A DNA stretch of 19,372 bases, taken from contig DASRFD010000039.1 in NCBI GenBank assembly GCA_035651715.1, positions 1-19,372 of the forward strand. The letters are read 5' to 3'. A program made the translations under genes and the position numbers. Positions 8,725 to 15,380 of the stretch are shown piece by piece; position 1 is the stretch's first letter, and each line of letters begins with the position of its first letter. The stretch comes from Nevskia sp035651715. Its GTDB lineage: Bacteria; Pseudomonadota; Gammaproteobacteria; Nevskiales; Nevskiaceae. The notes below the pieces were generated by a model. That model was given only the letters and a program-made list of their open reading frames with translations, was not told where the DNA came from and searched no databases.

Positions 8725-9726
8725 ATGTCCCAGCCCTGGCTGCGGCGGATCGGCCTGCGTCAGCCCGTGGTCCAGGCCGGCATGGGCGGAGGCTTGTCCG
8801 GTGCTGCGCTGGTTGCCGCGGTGAGCGAAGCGGGCGGCCTCGGCACCCTCGGCCTCGGGCCGCCGGCGGAGTTCCGCGCCGAGCTGAAACTGCTGCGTGA
8901 GCGCCTCGGCGAGCGGCCCTTCGCCGCCAACCTCCTGCTGCCCTTCGTGCGCGCCGCCCACGTCGCCGCCTGCCTCGAGTACCGGCCTGCGGTGGTGACC
9001 CTGTTCTACGGCTACGATGCGGCGCTGGTGCGGCGCCTGCGCGAGCGCGGCATCCAGGTCTGGCACCAGGTCGGCGACGCGGCGCAGGCGCAGCGCGCGC
9101 TCGACGACGGCGCCGACGGCCTGATCGCCCAGGGCGTAGAGGCGGGCGGCCATCTCGCCGGCGACACACCGCTGGCGGAGGTGCTGCCGGCGCTGCGCCC
9201 GCTGGCCGGGCAACGGCCCTTGCTCGCCGCCGGCGGTATCCACGATGCCGCCACCGCCAGCCGAGCGCGCCAACTCGGCGCCGACGGCGTGGTCGCGGGC
9301 ACACGCTTCCTGCTCACGCCGGAGAGCAATGCCTCGGACGAATACAAGGCACGGCTGCTGGCGGCGCAGGAGACCCTGCGCACGGAACTGTTCGGCCTGG
9401 CCTGGCCGGCGCCGCACCGCGTGGTGCCGAACGCCGCCACTGCGCGCTGGTGCGGCCAGGATGCGCGCGGGCCGGCCTGGGCGCGCGCGCTCAATACCCT
9501 GATGGTGCCCAGCCGCCGCCTGTTGCCGATGAGCGCGGTGGTGGGGCTGGTGGGAATGCAGCGCCTGCTTCCGCTGTACTCGCCAGCTGCGCCCTTGCGC
9601 GGCATGCCCGCGCATCGTCTCGAAGTGGCGCCGCTCTACGCGGGTACCTGCGTGGCGCGGATCGACCGTCTGCTGCCGGCGGCGGAAATCGTCGCCGAGC
9701 TGGTCCGCGGCTACGGCGCAGCCTGA
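8725..9726 (+). CDS. Nitronate monooxygenase / NPD-family FMN oxidoreductase
   Basis: A TIM-barrel FMN protein of 333 residues in the 2-nitropropane dioxygenase-like family. Members oxidise nitronates such as propionate-3-nitronate or act as NAD(P)H:quinone reductases; the same fold serves as the FabK enoyl reductase. Visible motifs are PVVQAGMGGGLSG (14-26), the HQVGDAAQA strand (114-122), QGVEAGGHLAGD (136-147), the phosphate-binding AAGGIHDA (168-175), and GADGVVAGTRFLLTPES (185-201). The C-terminal portion is longer and less conserved. ATG 8725 has GGAG six bases upstream. It is alone on its transcript: the hydrolase is divergent and the downstream small gene convergent. The sequence does not settle which of the family activities it has. 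Confidence 0.9.
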   Translation: MSQPWLRRIGLRQPVVQAGMGGGLSGAALVAAVSEAGGLGTLGLGPPAEFRAELKLLRERLGERPFAANLLLPFVRAAHVAACLEYRPAVVTLFYGYDAALVRRLRERGIQVWHQVGDAAQAQRALDDGADGLIAQGVEAGGHLAGDTPLAEVLPALRPLAGQRPLLAAGGIHDAATASRARQLGADGVVAGTRFLLTPESNASDEYKARLLAAQETLRTELFGLAWPAPHRVVPNAATARWCGQDARGPAWARALNTLMVPSRRLLPMSAVVGLVGMQRLLPLYSPAAPLRGMPAHRLEVAPLYAGTCVARIDRLLPAAEIVAELVRGYGAA

Positions 9727-9737
9727 AGGGCCGGGCC

Positions 9738-9777
9738 CGGGCGCCGCTTCAGACCGCAAGGCGGCCGGCGGCGCCCG
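9738..9777. terminator. GC-rich stem-loop between convergent genes, candidate bidirectional terminator
   Basis: A perfect 10-bp inverted repeat (9738-9747 with 9768-9777, core GGGCGCCGC/GCGGCGCCC) encloses a 20-nt loop. It lies just after the flavin oxidoreductase stop (9724-9726) and just before the end of the convergent small gene (9784). There is no T-run on either side, so it may work with Rho or only stabilise transcript ends. Confidence 0.45.
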
Positions 9778-9783
9778 CCCGGA

Positions 9784-9975
9784 TCAGGAAGTCGCCGCCG
9801 GCCCATGCCGCTGAGGAGTGCGGCGCGCCTTGGGGCCCGGCGGCGGACGGCGCGGCTCCCGTTCGGCGCCGCGTTCGACCCGCAGGCTCATGTAGAAGGC
9901 CTCCGCCTCCTCGCGCGTGTTGAAGGTGTAGTCGGCGTAATCGGTCTTGACGGTGTTGTGGATCAGTACCCGCAT
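9784..9975 (-). CDS. Small hypothetical protein (63 aa) with basic, proline-rich tail
   Basis: A 63-residue protein from ATG 9975, preceded by AGGAG eight bases upstream. The first half is an ordered-looking segment, MRVLIHNTVKTDYADYTFNT, followed by REEAEAFYMSL. It has alternating strand/helix character, with aromatic residues Y13, Y16, F18, F27 and Y28. The second half (about 33-63) is rich in Arg and Pro (EREPRRPPPGPKARR) and looks disordered, a form seen in nucleic-acid- or partner-binding tails. It follows the 121-residue gene by 22 bp and is probably its operon partner. I do not recognise the family and assign no function. Confidence 0.65.
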   Translation of the reverse strand: MRVLIHNTVKTDYADYTFNTREEAEAFYMSLRVERGAEREPRRPPPGPKARRTPQRHGPAATS

Positions 9976-9997
9976 GGCCTGTTCTCCTGTCCTGTTC

Positions 9998-10363
9998 CTA
10001 AAGATGGGCTTCCTGGCTGCCCGACAGCTCCGGAACCTGCGCCGCGAGGCGGTGGTAGGCCGCGCCGCGGATGGTCGGCAAGTGCATCGGCATGGTGGCA
10101 AGGAAGTCCTCGCGTCCGGGGCTGCCGTCGGCTTCGCCGCCGTGCTCGCGCACCAGGCTGTCGAAACGCGCGGTGGCGCGCTCGGGCTGCTCGCTGACGT
10201 AGAGCAGCTGGTCGTGCCGCGCCACCGCATAGAGCAGGCGCTCTTCCTGCTGCGGCGCCTCGCCGCCGCCCCGGGCATGCAGGCGCAGCAGCGCCATCGC
10301 GCCGTCGGCACGCAGGATTTCCGCGTAGCCGCGGGCCAAGGACGCCGCATCGACCTGCTGCAT
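9998..10363 (-). CDS. Hypothetical protein (121 aa)
   Basis: A 121-residue protein starting at ATG 10363, with GGGAGG six bases upstream. It is predicted to be soluble and mostly helical. Residues 1-31 (helices around LARGYAEILRADGAMALLRL) and 41-73 (RLLYAVARHDQLLYVSEQPE, then RATARFDSLVREHG) look amphipathic. The C-terminal part holds DFLATMPMHLPTIRGAAYHR (86-105). No signal peptide, membrane segment or cysteine is present. It is followed after 22 bp by the 63-residue gene, and the pair is flanked by GC-rich hairpins (9738-9777, 10391-10408). I recognise no family. Confidence 0.7.
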   Translation of the reverse strand: MQQVDAASLARGYAEILRADGAMALLRLHARGGGEAPQQEERLLYAVARHDQLLYVSEQPERATARFDSLVREHGGEADGSPGREDFLATMPMHLPTIRGAAYHRLAAQVPELSGSQEAHL

Positions 10364-10390
10364 GGCTTGCCTCCCGGCCTGTGCCTTGCG

Positions 10391-10408
10391 GGGCGCCCGG
10401 CGGCGCCC
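10391..10408. terminator. Short perfect hairpin GGGCGCC-CGGC-GGCGCCC
   Basis: A 7-bp perfect stem (10391-10397 with 10402-10408) and a 4-base loop. It lies in the 176-bp gap between the cardiolipin synthase stop (10540) and the 121-aa gene start (10363). It could end the cardiolipin synthase transcript or form a leader hairpin for the small operon. It shares the 13-mer CCGGCGGCGCCCG with the hairpin at 9738-9777. No T-run follows. Confidence 0.4.
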
Positions 10409-10422
10409 GTGGGTTCGAGGCC

Positions 10423-10494
10423 GCTGCGAAAGGCCGTGGGCGAACCCTGCGAAGAAGGAGTGAAGAAACAGGTGGCCCCCGGCCTCTTCGCAGC
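10423..10494. repeat. Imperfect long inverted repeat downstream of cardiolipin synthase
   Basis: GCTGCGAAAGGCC (10423-10435) is matched, with one extra base, by the reverse complement of 10481-10494 (GGCCTCTTCGCAGC). A competing stem uses CTGCGAAGA (10447-10455) with TCTTCGCAG (10485-10493). Two alternative pairings sharing one arm lie in the 3' region of the cardiolipin synthase transcript and the upstream leader of the small-gene pair. This may be a terminator or RNA structure; nothing else is visible in this gap. Confidence 0.4.
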
Positions 10495-10539
10495 GACCCT
10501 ATTGGGACCTGGCCGCTCGCGCGATGGTTCCGGCTGCCC

Positions 10540-11955
10540 TCAAAGGTAGGGCGAGAACAGCCAGCACAGCGCGTCGCGCAGGCGCGCCGGGAAGCGGCGG
10601 CGCGCCAGTTCCGCCTCGCTGATCGGGCGGCTGGCCTGGCGCACGCGCAGGAAGTGCTCGGCCAGCTCTTGCGCCAGAGGCCGGCCGTAGCTCTCCACCA
10701 TCAGCTCGAAATTGAGGCGCAGGCTGCGCGTGTCGAGATTGGCCGAGCCGAACTGCACGTACCAGTCGTCGATCAGGATCAGCTTGGTATGGGCGAAGGG
10801 CGGCGGCTGGCGGTACACCTTCACCTGGCGCTCCAGCAGATGGTGCAGCGAGTGCTGGGCCGCCCAGGTCATCCACGGCTGGTCGCTGCGCTCGGGGATG
10901 ATGATGCTCACGTCCACGCCGCGCAGCGCCGCCGACTGCAGCGCGCTGCTCAGCGGCGCCGGCGGCAGGAAATAGGGGGTCATGATCCAGACCCTTTCGT
11001 GCGCGGTTGCCAGCGCTCCGATCAGCACCATGGTCAGGCGGTCGAGGTCCTCGTTCGGGCCGTCGGTGATGACGCGGCTGACGTGGTCCCCGCTCCGGGC
11101 GCATTCCTGCACCTGCGGCGCCTCCTCGCCGGAAGCGAAGGACCAGTCGGCGAGGAACACGCCGTCCATCTGCATCGCCAGCGGGCCTTCGATGCGGAAG
11201 TGCAGGTCGGTGATCGCCGGCCGCCCGTCCGCGCCGGAAACATGGCCCTGCTGGATGTTCATGCCGCCGGTGAAAGCGATGCGGCCGTCCACGACCAGCA
11301 GCTTGCGGTGGTTGCGCAGGTTGGCATGCAGCATCGGCGGCCAGATCCGCAGCGGCAGGAACAGCGCCGGCTTCAGGCCGTGCCGGCGCAGCAGGCGGCT
11401 GCCGCGCGGCCGGTAGGCGAAGTCGCCGAGGCCGTCGAGCAGCACCCGCACTTCCACGCCGCGCGCCTGGGCCGCGGCCAGCGCCACCGCGAAGCGCTTG
11501 CCGGCGGCGTCGCCGCAGTAGATATAGCTGGACAGGTGCACGGTCTGCCGCGCTGCGGCGATCGCCTCGAGCATCGCCGGATAAGCCTGGTCGCCGTTGT
11601 GCAGCGGCACGATGCGGTTGCCGGCCACCAGGCGCCGCGCCGACATGGCCCAGCCCAGGCGCACCAGTTCGCGCACTTCCACCGGATCGGTGCCGGCGAT
11701 GCGCGGCGGCGCGTCGGGCGAGGTCTGCGGCGTAGCGGACGGTTCGCGGCCGAACACCCGCTGCGCCTTGGTCTCGACCCGGTTCACGCCCAGCAGGTAG
11801 TACAACGCCGCGCCGGCCAGCGGGAACAGCCAGCACACCGCGATCCAGCCCCAGGCGGCGCGCGGATCGCGCTTGTGCAGCAGGGCATGGGTGGCCGTGC
11901 CCACGGCCGCCGCGACGTACACGCTGACCAGCAGGCCGCGTTCGACCGGCGTCAT
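10540..11955 (-). CDS. cls: Cardiolipin synthase, phospholipase D superfamily
   Basis: Predicted inner-membrane enzyme joining phosphatidylglycerol (or PG plus another lipid) into cardiolipin. It has 471 residues, the usual length of bacterial Cls. Two N-terminal membrane helices are visible (about 7-25 and 35-56, WGWIAVCWLFPLAGAALYYL). Two HKD motifs follow: NHRKLLVVDG (H216, K218, D223), then GGMNI, and AHTKLILIDD (H389, K391, D396), then GSANLDTRS. The intermediate VWIMTPYFLP segment (322-331) is also typical. Start chosen at ATG 11955 because the first membrane helix begins right after it; the frame extends to 12081 but that part is polar and overlaps the upstream gene's stop. The ribosome site is weak. 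It lies 100 bp after the acetyltransferase gene and may share its transcript. Confidence 0.92.
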   Translation of the reverse strand: MTPVERGLLVSVYVAAAVGTATHALLHKRDPRAAWGWIAVCWLFPLAGAALYYLLGVNRVETKAQRVFGREPSATPQTSPDAPPRIAGTDPVEVRELVRLGWAMSARRLVAGNRIVPLHNGDQAYPAMLEAIAAARQTVHLSSYIYCGDAAGKRFAVALAAAQARGVEVRVLLDGLGDFAYRPRGSRLLRRHGLKPALFLPLRIWPPMLHANLRNHRKLLVVDGRIAFTGGMNIQQGHVSGADGRPAITDLHFRIEGPLAMQMDGVFLADWSFASGEEAPQVQECARSGDHVSRVITDGPNEDLDRLTMVLIGALATAHERVWIMTPYFLPPAPLSSALQSAALRGVDVSIIIPERSDQPWMTWAAQHSLHHLLERQVKVYRQPPPFAHTKLILIDDWYVQFGSANLDTRSLRLNFELMVESYGRPLAQELAEHFLRVRQASRPISEAELARRRFPARLRDALCWLFSPYL

Positions 11956-12055
11956 CGAAGTGGTTTCCGCTTGCCGGTTCCGGGTTTCCGGACAAGGCCG
12001 CGCATGGCGTGCCCGTGCTTGCGCCAGCCGGACACCCGCAGGCGGAACCCGCGGT

Positions 12056-14353
12056 TCACGGCGCCACCGCCCGTTCGACATGGACCACGCCGGGGTCGTC
12101 GGGCAGCGCGCGCGCAGTGAAGCCGAGGCCGCGGGCCAGGGCGATCATCGGCGCGTTTTCCGTCAGCACCTCGCCGAACACGGTGCCGACGCCCTCGGTT
12201 CGGGCGTGCTGCAGGAACTGCTGCAGCAGGTGCCGGCCGAGGCCGCGGCCGCGGTGGGCGGGGTCCACCAGCACCGCGAACTCGGCGCGCGCGCCATCGG
12301 GGTCGGCGGCCAGCGTGCCCATGCCGACCAGGCGCTCGGGCTGGTCCTGCGGCAGGATGACCAGCGCCAGTTCGCGGTCGTAGTCGATCTGCGTCATGCG
12401 CGCCGCGAGGTCGTGGCTGAAATGGCGGATGTAGGCGAAGAAGCGCAACCGCACCGTCTCCGGGTCCAGGCTTTCCAGCAGGCGGATCAGCGCCGGCTCG
12501 TCGTCCGGGCGCACCGCGCGCACCTGGTAGCGCTCGCCGCCGCGCGCCAGTTCGTGGGCGAGGGCGGCGGGATACGGCGCCAGCGCCAGCCGCGCGCGTT
12601 CGGCCGGCGGGTCGCCCGCGAGCTGCAGCAGGGTTTCCTGTTGCAGGCATTCGACCCGGTCCCCGCAGAGCGCCAGGCGCAGGCGCAGTTGCGCCAGCAG
12701 CGGCTGGTCCAGCACCAGCTGGCCCACGCGCACCAGGGCCAGCGCCAGAGCGTCCAGCGCGGCGGCCGGCGTGCCGGCATCGACCTGCAGGCCGGCGTCG
12801 GCGAGCAGGCGCCGCGCCAGCAACAGGTCGAGCGGCGCGAAGCCGTAGCCGGTAGGCGCGGCGAAGCCGGACTGGGCCAGGCCCGCGGCGAGGTGCATGC
12901 CCAGCTCGGTGTGGCGCTGCGCCCGCACCTCCAGGCGCAGGCCGCCGCCGGCCGCAGCGTCGCCGCTGTCGAGGCCGTAGCCCGCAAGCAGGCGCGCGGC
13001 CCCCTCGCCGCGCAGCTCATTGGCCCCGCCGGCCACCCGCCAGCGCAGGCGTTCCGCGATGCCGGCGGCGGTCAGCGGCGGCGCCGGGCCGCGCGGCGGC
13101 GTCTGTGTCAGCAACTCGCGGTTGCGCGCGTGCTGCCAGCGGTAGCGCACCGCGCGTGCCGCGGCGTCGGGCGAAGTGAAGGTGGCGAGGCCCGCTTCGG
13201 CGCTGGCGCGCCGCGCCGGCAAGGCCGTCTCCAGTCCCAGCCATACCGTCAGCAGGCGCTGGTCGAAGCGCGCCGCCGCCAGGGCCCGCGCCGCTTCCTC
13301 GTGGCTGTGACCGCCGTGGGGGCTGCGGATGTACAGCACCACGTCGACCGCCGGATCGGCGAGGCAGGCGCGCAGCGCGGCGATGGTGGACTCCAGGCCC
13401 GGCTCGCCCAGGTCGGCGCCGCCGCCCAGCTGTTTCAGCGCCGGCGCCAGGGCGCGCAGGCGCGCCCAGGCCGCGGCATCCGGTTCGGCCGCCTGCAGGC
13501 CGTTGCGCAGCACCGCGTCCACGCCCAAGGCGCAGATGCCGGATCCATTGCTCACCACCAGCACCCGCGCACGGTGCAGGGCCGGCAGCCGGTGCAGCGC
13601 GGCGAAGGCGTCGAACAGCGCCGGCAGGCTCAGGCATTCCACCATGCCGGCGCGGGCGAAGGCCGCGGAGCGCACCGGGTCCGGTCCCTTGCCGTACCAG
13701 TCGGCGAGGCGCGTCTGGAGCGTCACCACCGGCTTGGCGCGGGCGCAGGCGCGCGCCGCCGACATGAACTTGCGCGCGCCGCGGATGCGCCCCACTTCCA
13801 CCGCCACCGCCCGGGTGGCGGGATCGAGCGCGGCGTAGTCGAGCAGGTCGGCGATGTCGACATCGCTCTCGCCCCCGGTCACCGCGACCCAGGAAAAGCC
13901 CTGGCGCCGGCCGGTGGCCCAGTCGATCGCCGCAGCGGCCACCGATTGCGACTGCGCGATCAGCGCCAGCGAGCCTCCCAGCGGCGCCGGCAGGTCGGCC
14001 GCGGCGAGGTGCCGCGCCGGGTGCAGGATGCCGGGGCTGCGCGGACCGAGCAGGCGCGTGGTGTGGCGCCGCGCCGCCTGCAACAGGGCCGCATCCGGCC
14101 GCGCCGGGTGCGGCCAGACCAGGCTGCGGCAGCCCTGCGCAGCCAGGCGCTCCAGCGCCGCCTCGTCCAGCGCCGCCGGGTCGGCGACGATGCCCAGAAC
14201 ACCGGGCTCGGCGGAGGGCGCCGCCTCCGCCATCAATTCCGGCGCTGCCGCACGCAGGTTGCCGATCAGCGCCGAGGCGGAGGGATTGGCGGCCTGCCCC
14301 AGCACCAGCACGCGGCGTGGCTTGAAGTAGGCCTCCAGGTTGCGGATCGTCAT
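12056..14353 (-). CDS. Pat-like protein acyltransferase: degenerate NDP-forming acyl-CoA synthetase module fused to a GNAT domain
   Basis: A 765-residue fusion. Residues 1-125 resemble the CoA-binding domain and about 125-410 the succinyl-CoA ligase-like domains (LIAQSQSVAAAAIDWATGRR, VSNGSGICALGVDAV). About 430-600 is a short, weakly conserved ATP-grasp-like region. Residues 606-765 form a GNAT acetyltransferase with AEFAVLVDPAHRGRGLGRHL (E691, then the acetyl-CoA-binding RGRGLG). Enzymes such as Salmonella Pat (about 886 residues) have this order and acetylate lysines of acetyl-CoA synthetase, with the synthetase part serving as acetyl-CoA sensor. Where active synthetases have a SHTGAL-type catalytic histidine, this protein reads YGKGPDPV (220-227), so it should not make acyl-CoA. 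ATG 14353 overlaps the deacetylase stop by 4 bp. Smaller than classical Pat. Confidence 0.85.
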   Translation of the reverse strand: MTIRNLEAYFKPRRVLVLGQAANPSASALIGNLRAAAPELMAEAAPSAEPGVLGIVADPAALDEAALERLAAQGCRSLVWPHPARPDAALLQAARRHTTRLLGPRSPGILHPARHLAAADLPAPLGGSLALIAQSQSVAAAAIDWATGRRQGFSWVAVTGGESDVDIADLLDYAALDPATRAVAVEVGRIRGARKFMSAARACARAKPVVTLQTRLADWYGKGPDPVRSAAFARAGMVECLSLPALFDAFAALHRLPALHRARVLVVSNGSGICALGVDAVLRNGLQAAEPDAAAWARLRALAPALKQLGGGADLGEPGLESTIAALRACLADPAVDVVLYIRSPHGGHSHEEAARALAAARFDQRLLTVWLGLETALPARRASAEAGLATFTSPDAAARAVRYRWQHARNRELLTQTPPRGPAPPLTAAGIAERLRWRVAGGANELRGEGAARLLAGYGLDSGDAAAGGGLRLEVRAQRHTELGMHLAAGLAQSGFAAPTGYGFAPLDLLLARRLLADAGLQVDAGTPAAALDALALALVRVGQLVLDQPLLAQLRLRLALCGDRVECLQQETLLQLAGDPPAERARLALAPYPAALAHELARGGERYQVRAVRPDDEPALIRLLESLDPETVRLRFFAYIRHFSHDLAARMTQIDYDRELALVILPQDQPERLVGMGTLAADPDGARAEFAVLVDPAHRGRGLGRHLLQQFLQHARTEGVGTVFGEVLTENAPMIALARGLGFTARALPDDPGVVHVERAVAP

Positions 14354-15294
14354 GGCGGCGTATCGCCGCTCAGGAAGGGCTGCAGGAAATGCTCCACGCT
14401 GCGCGCCAGCGCGTGGAGGGAGTAGCCGCCTTCGAGCATGGCGACGACGCGGCCGGGACAGCAGTGCTCCGCCACTTCCTGGATCCGCGCCGCAACCCAG
14501 GCGTAATCGTCATAGCCCAGCCGCAGGTCGGCCAGCGGGTCCTCGGCGTGGGCGTCGAAGCCGGCCGAAACCAGGATCAGCTGCGGCCGCTGCTGCAGCA
14601 TGGCGCCGAACCAGCGCTCGCTCACCGCGGCGCGGAAGGCCTCGCCGCCCGCGCCCGGCGGCAGTGCCACATCCACCAGGTTGGTGGCGCCGGGGATGCC
14701 CTCCCAGTAGGGGTACAGCGGGTGCTCGTAGGTCGAGTACATCACCACGCGCGGATCGTTGGCGAAGATTCCGGCGGTGCCGTTGCCGTAGTGCACGTCG
14801 AAATCGAGGATCGCCACCCGCTCGAGGCCCTGCGCCAGGGCGTGCGCCGCCGCCACCGCGATGTTGTTGAAGAAACAGAAGCCCATGGCGCGGCGACGTT
14901 CGGCATGGTGGCCGGGCGGACGCACCGCGCAGAACGCCAGCCCCGCCTCTGCGGCCAGCACCAGCTCCACCGCGCGCACCCCGGCCCCCGCGGCGTGGAG
15001 GGCGGCCTCGGCCGTGCCGGGGCCCTGCATCGTGTCCGGGTCATGCCACAGCGGCCCGCGCGCAGTGTCGGCGCGCAGCACCCGCTGCACGTGCTCGCGG
15101 CTGTGCACCCGCTCGAGCTGCTCGACGGTCGCCTCCGGCGCCTCCAGCTGCTGCATGAAATCGAGCAGCCCGCTCAGGCGCAGCCGGTCCTCGATGGCCA
15201 GCAGCCGCTGCGGCGACTCCGGGTGGCCCGGCCCCATGTCGTGCTTGAGGAAGGCGGGGTGGCCGATCCAGGCGACCGGGCGGAACGGGATCAC
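14350..15294 (-). CDS. Histone-deacetylase-superfamily (AcuC/HDAH-like) zinc deacetylase
   Basis: A 314-residue zinc amidohydrolase predicted to remove acyl groups from lysines or from acetylpolyamines. Motifs appear in family order: HDMGPGHPESPQR (18-30), the active-site pair H129-H130 in RPPGHHAERR, GFCFFNNIAVAA (138-149), ILDFDVHYGNGT with zinc ligands D166 and H168, VSAGFDAH with ligand D247, and EGGY with Y291. All catalytic residues are intact. Start assigned to GTG 15294, five bases after GAGGAG (15300-15305). An in-frame ATG at 15330 adds 12 residues that do not look conserved and lacks such a site. Its TGA overlaps the acetyltransferase ATG (ATGA, 14350-14353), implying translational coupling. 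That pairing suggests protein deacetylation rather than polyamine metabolism. Confidence 0.92.
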   Translation of the reverse strand: MIPFRPVAWIGHPAFLKHDMGPGHPESPQRLLAIEDRLRLSGLLDFMQQLEAPEATVEQLERVHSREHVQRVLRADTARGPLWHDPDTMQGPGTAEAALHAAGAGVRAVELVLAAEAGLAFCAVRPPGHHAERRRAMGFCFFNNIAVAAAHALAQGLERVAILDFDVHYGNGTAGIFANDPRVVMYSTYEHPLYPYWEGIPGATNLVDVALPPGAGGEAFRAAVSERWFGAMLQQRPQLILVSAGFDAHAEDPLADLRLGYDDYAWVAARIQEVAEHCCPGRVVAMLEGGYSLHALARSVEHFLQPFLSGDTPP

Positions 15295-15299
15295 GGTTT

Positions 15300-15305
15300 C
15301 TCCTC
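15300..15305 (-). promoter_or_regulatory. Ribosome site GAGGAG that fixes a GTG start
   Basis: GAGGAG on the minus strand, 5 nt upstream of GTG 15294. It decides the deacetylase start in favour of GTG over the in-frame ATG at 15330, and so removes 12 residues from the longest reading. Confidence 0.75.
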
Positions 15306-15343
15306 GGTTTGGCGCTATGACCGCGCCCATTCGCGCTAGTCTA

Positions 15344-15362
15344 CCGGCCTCGAGGGGGCCGG
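15344..15362. promoter_or_regulatory. Hairpin CCGGCC-N7-GGCCGG in the DUF2252 leader
   Basis: Perfect 6-bp arms (15344-15349 and 15357-15362), 18 bp before the DUF2252 ATG, in the 86-bp gap divergent from the deacetylase. As DNA it could be an operator; as RNA it could affect translation of the DUF2252 gene. No clear promoter boxes are seen in this gap. Confidence 0.3.
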
Positions 15363-15380
15363 CCGCAACGGGAGCACCGC

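Noticed and set aside
11873..14425. An 850-codon plus-strand open frame opposite the acetyltransferase
   Set aside because: Gln/Arg/Ala/Gly-rich with no motif; it lies wholly over a gene with clear GNAT and CoA-binding domains.
14350..15294. Acetylpolyamine amidohydrolase or acetoin-utilisation role for the HDAC-like gene as the main call
   Set aside because: The fold allows it, but the overlap with an acetyltransferase gene makes protein deacetylation the more economical reading; kept only as an alternative.
15295..15330. ATG start for the deacetylase 12 codons upstream
   Set aside because: The GTG at 15294 has GAGGAG at ideal spacing, and the extra residues do not resemble the family N-terminus.
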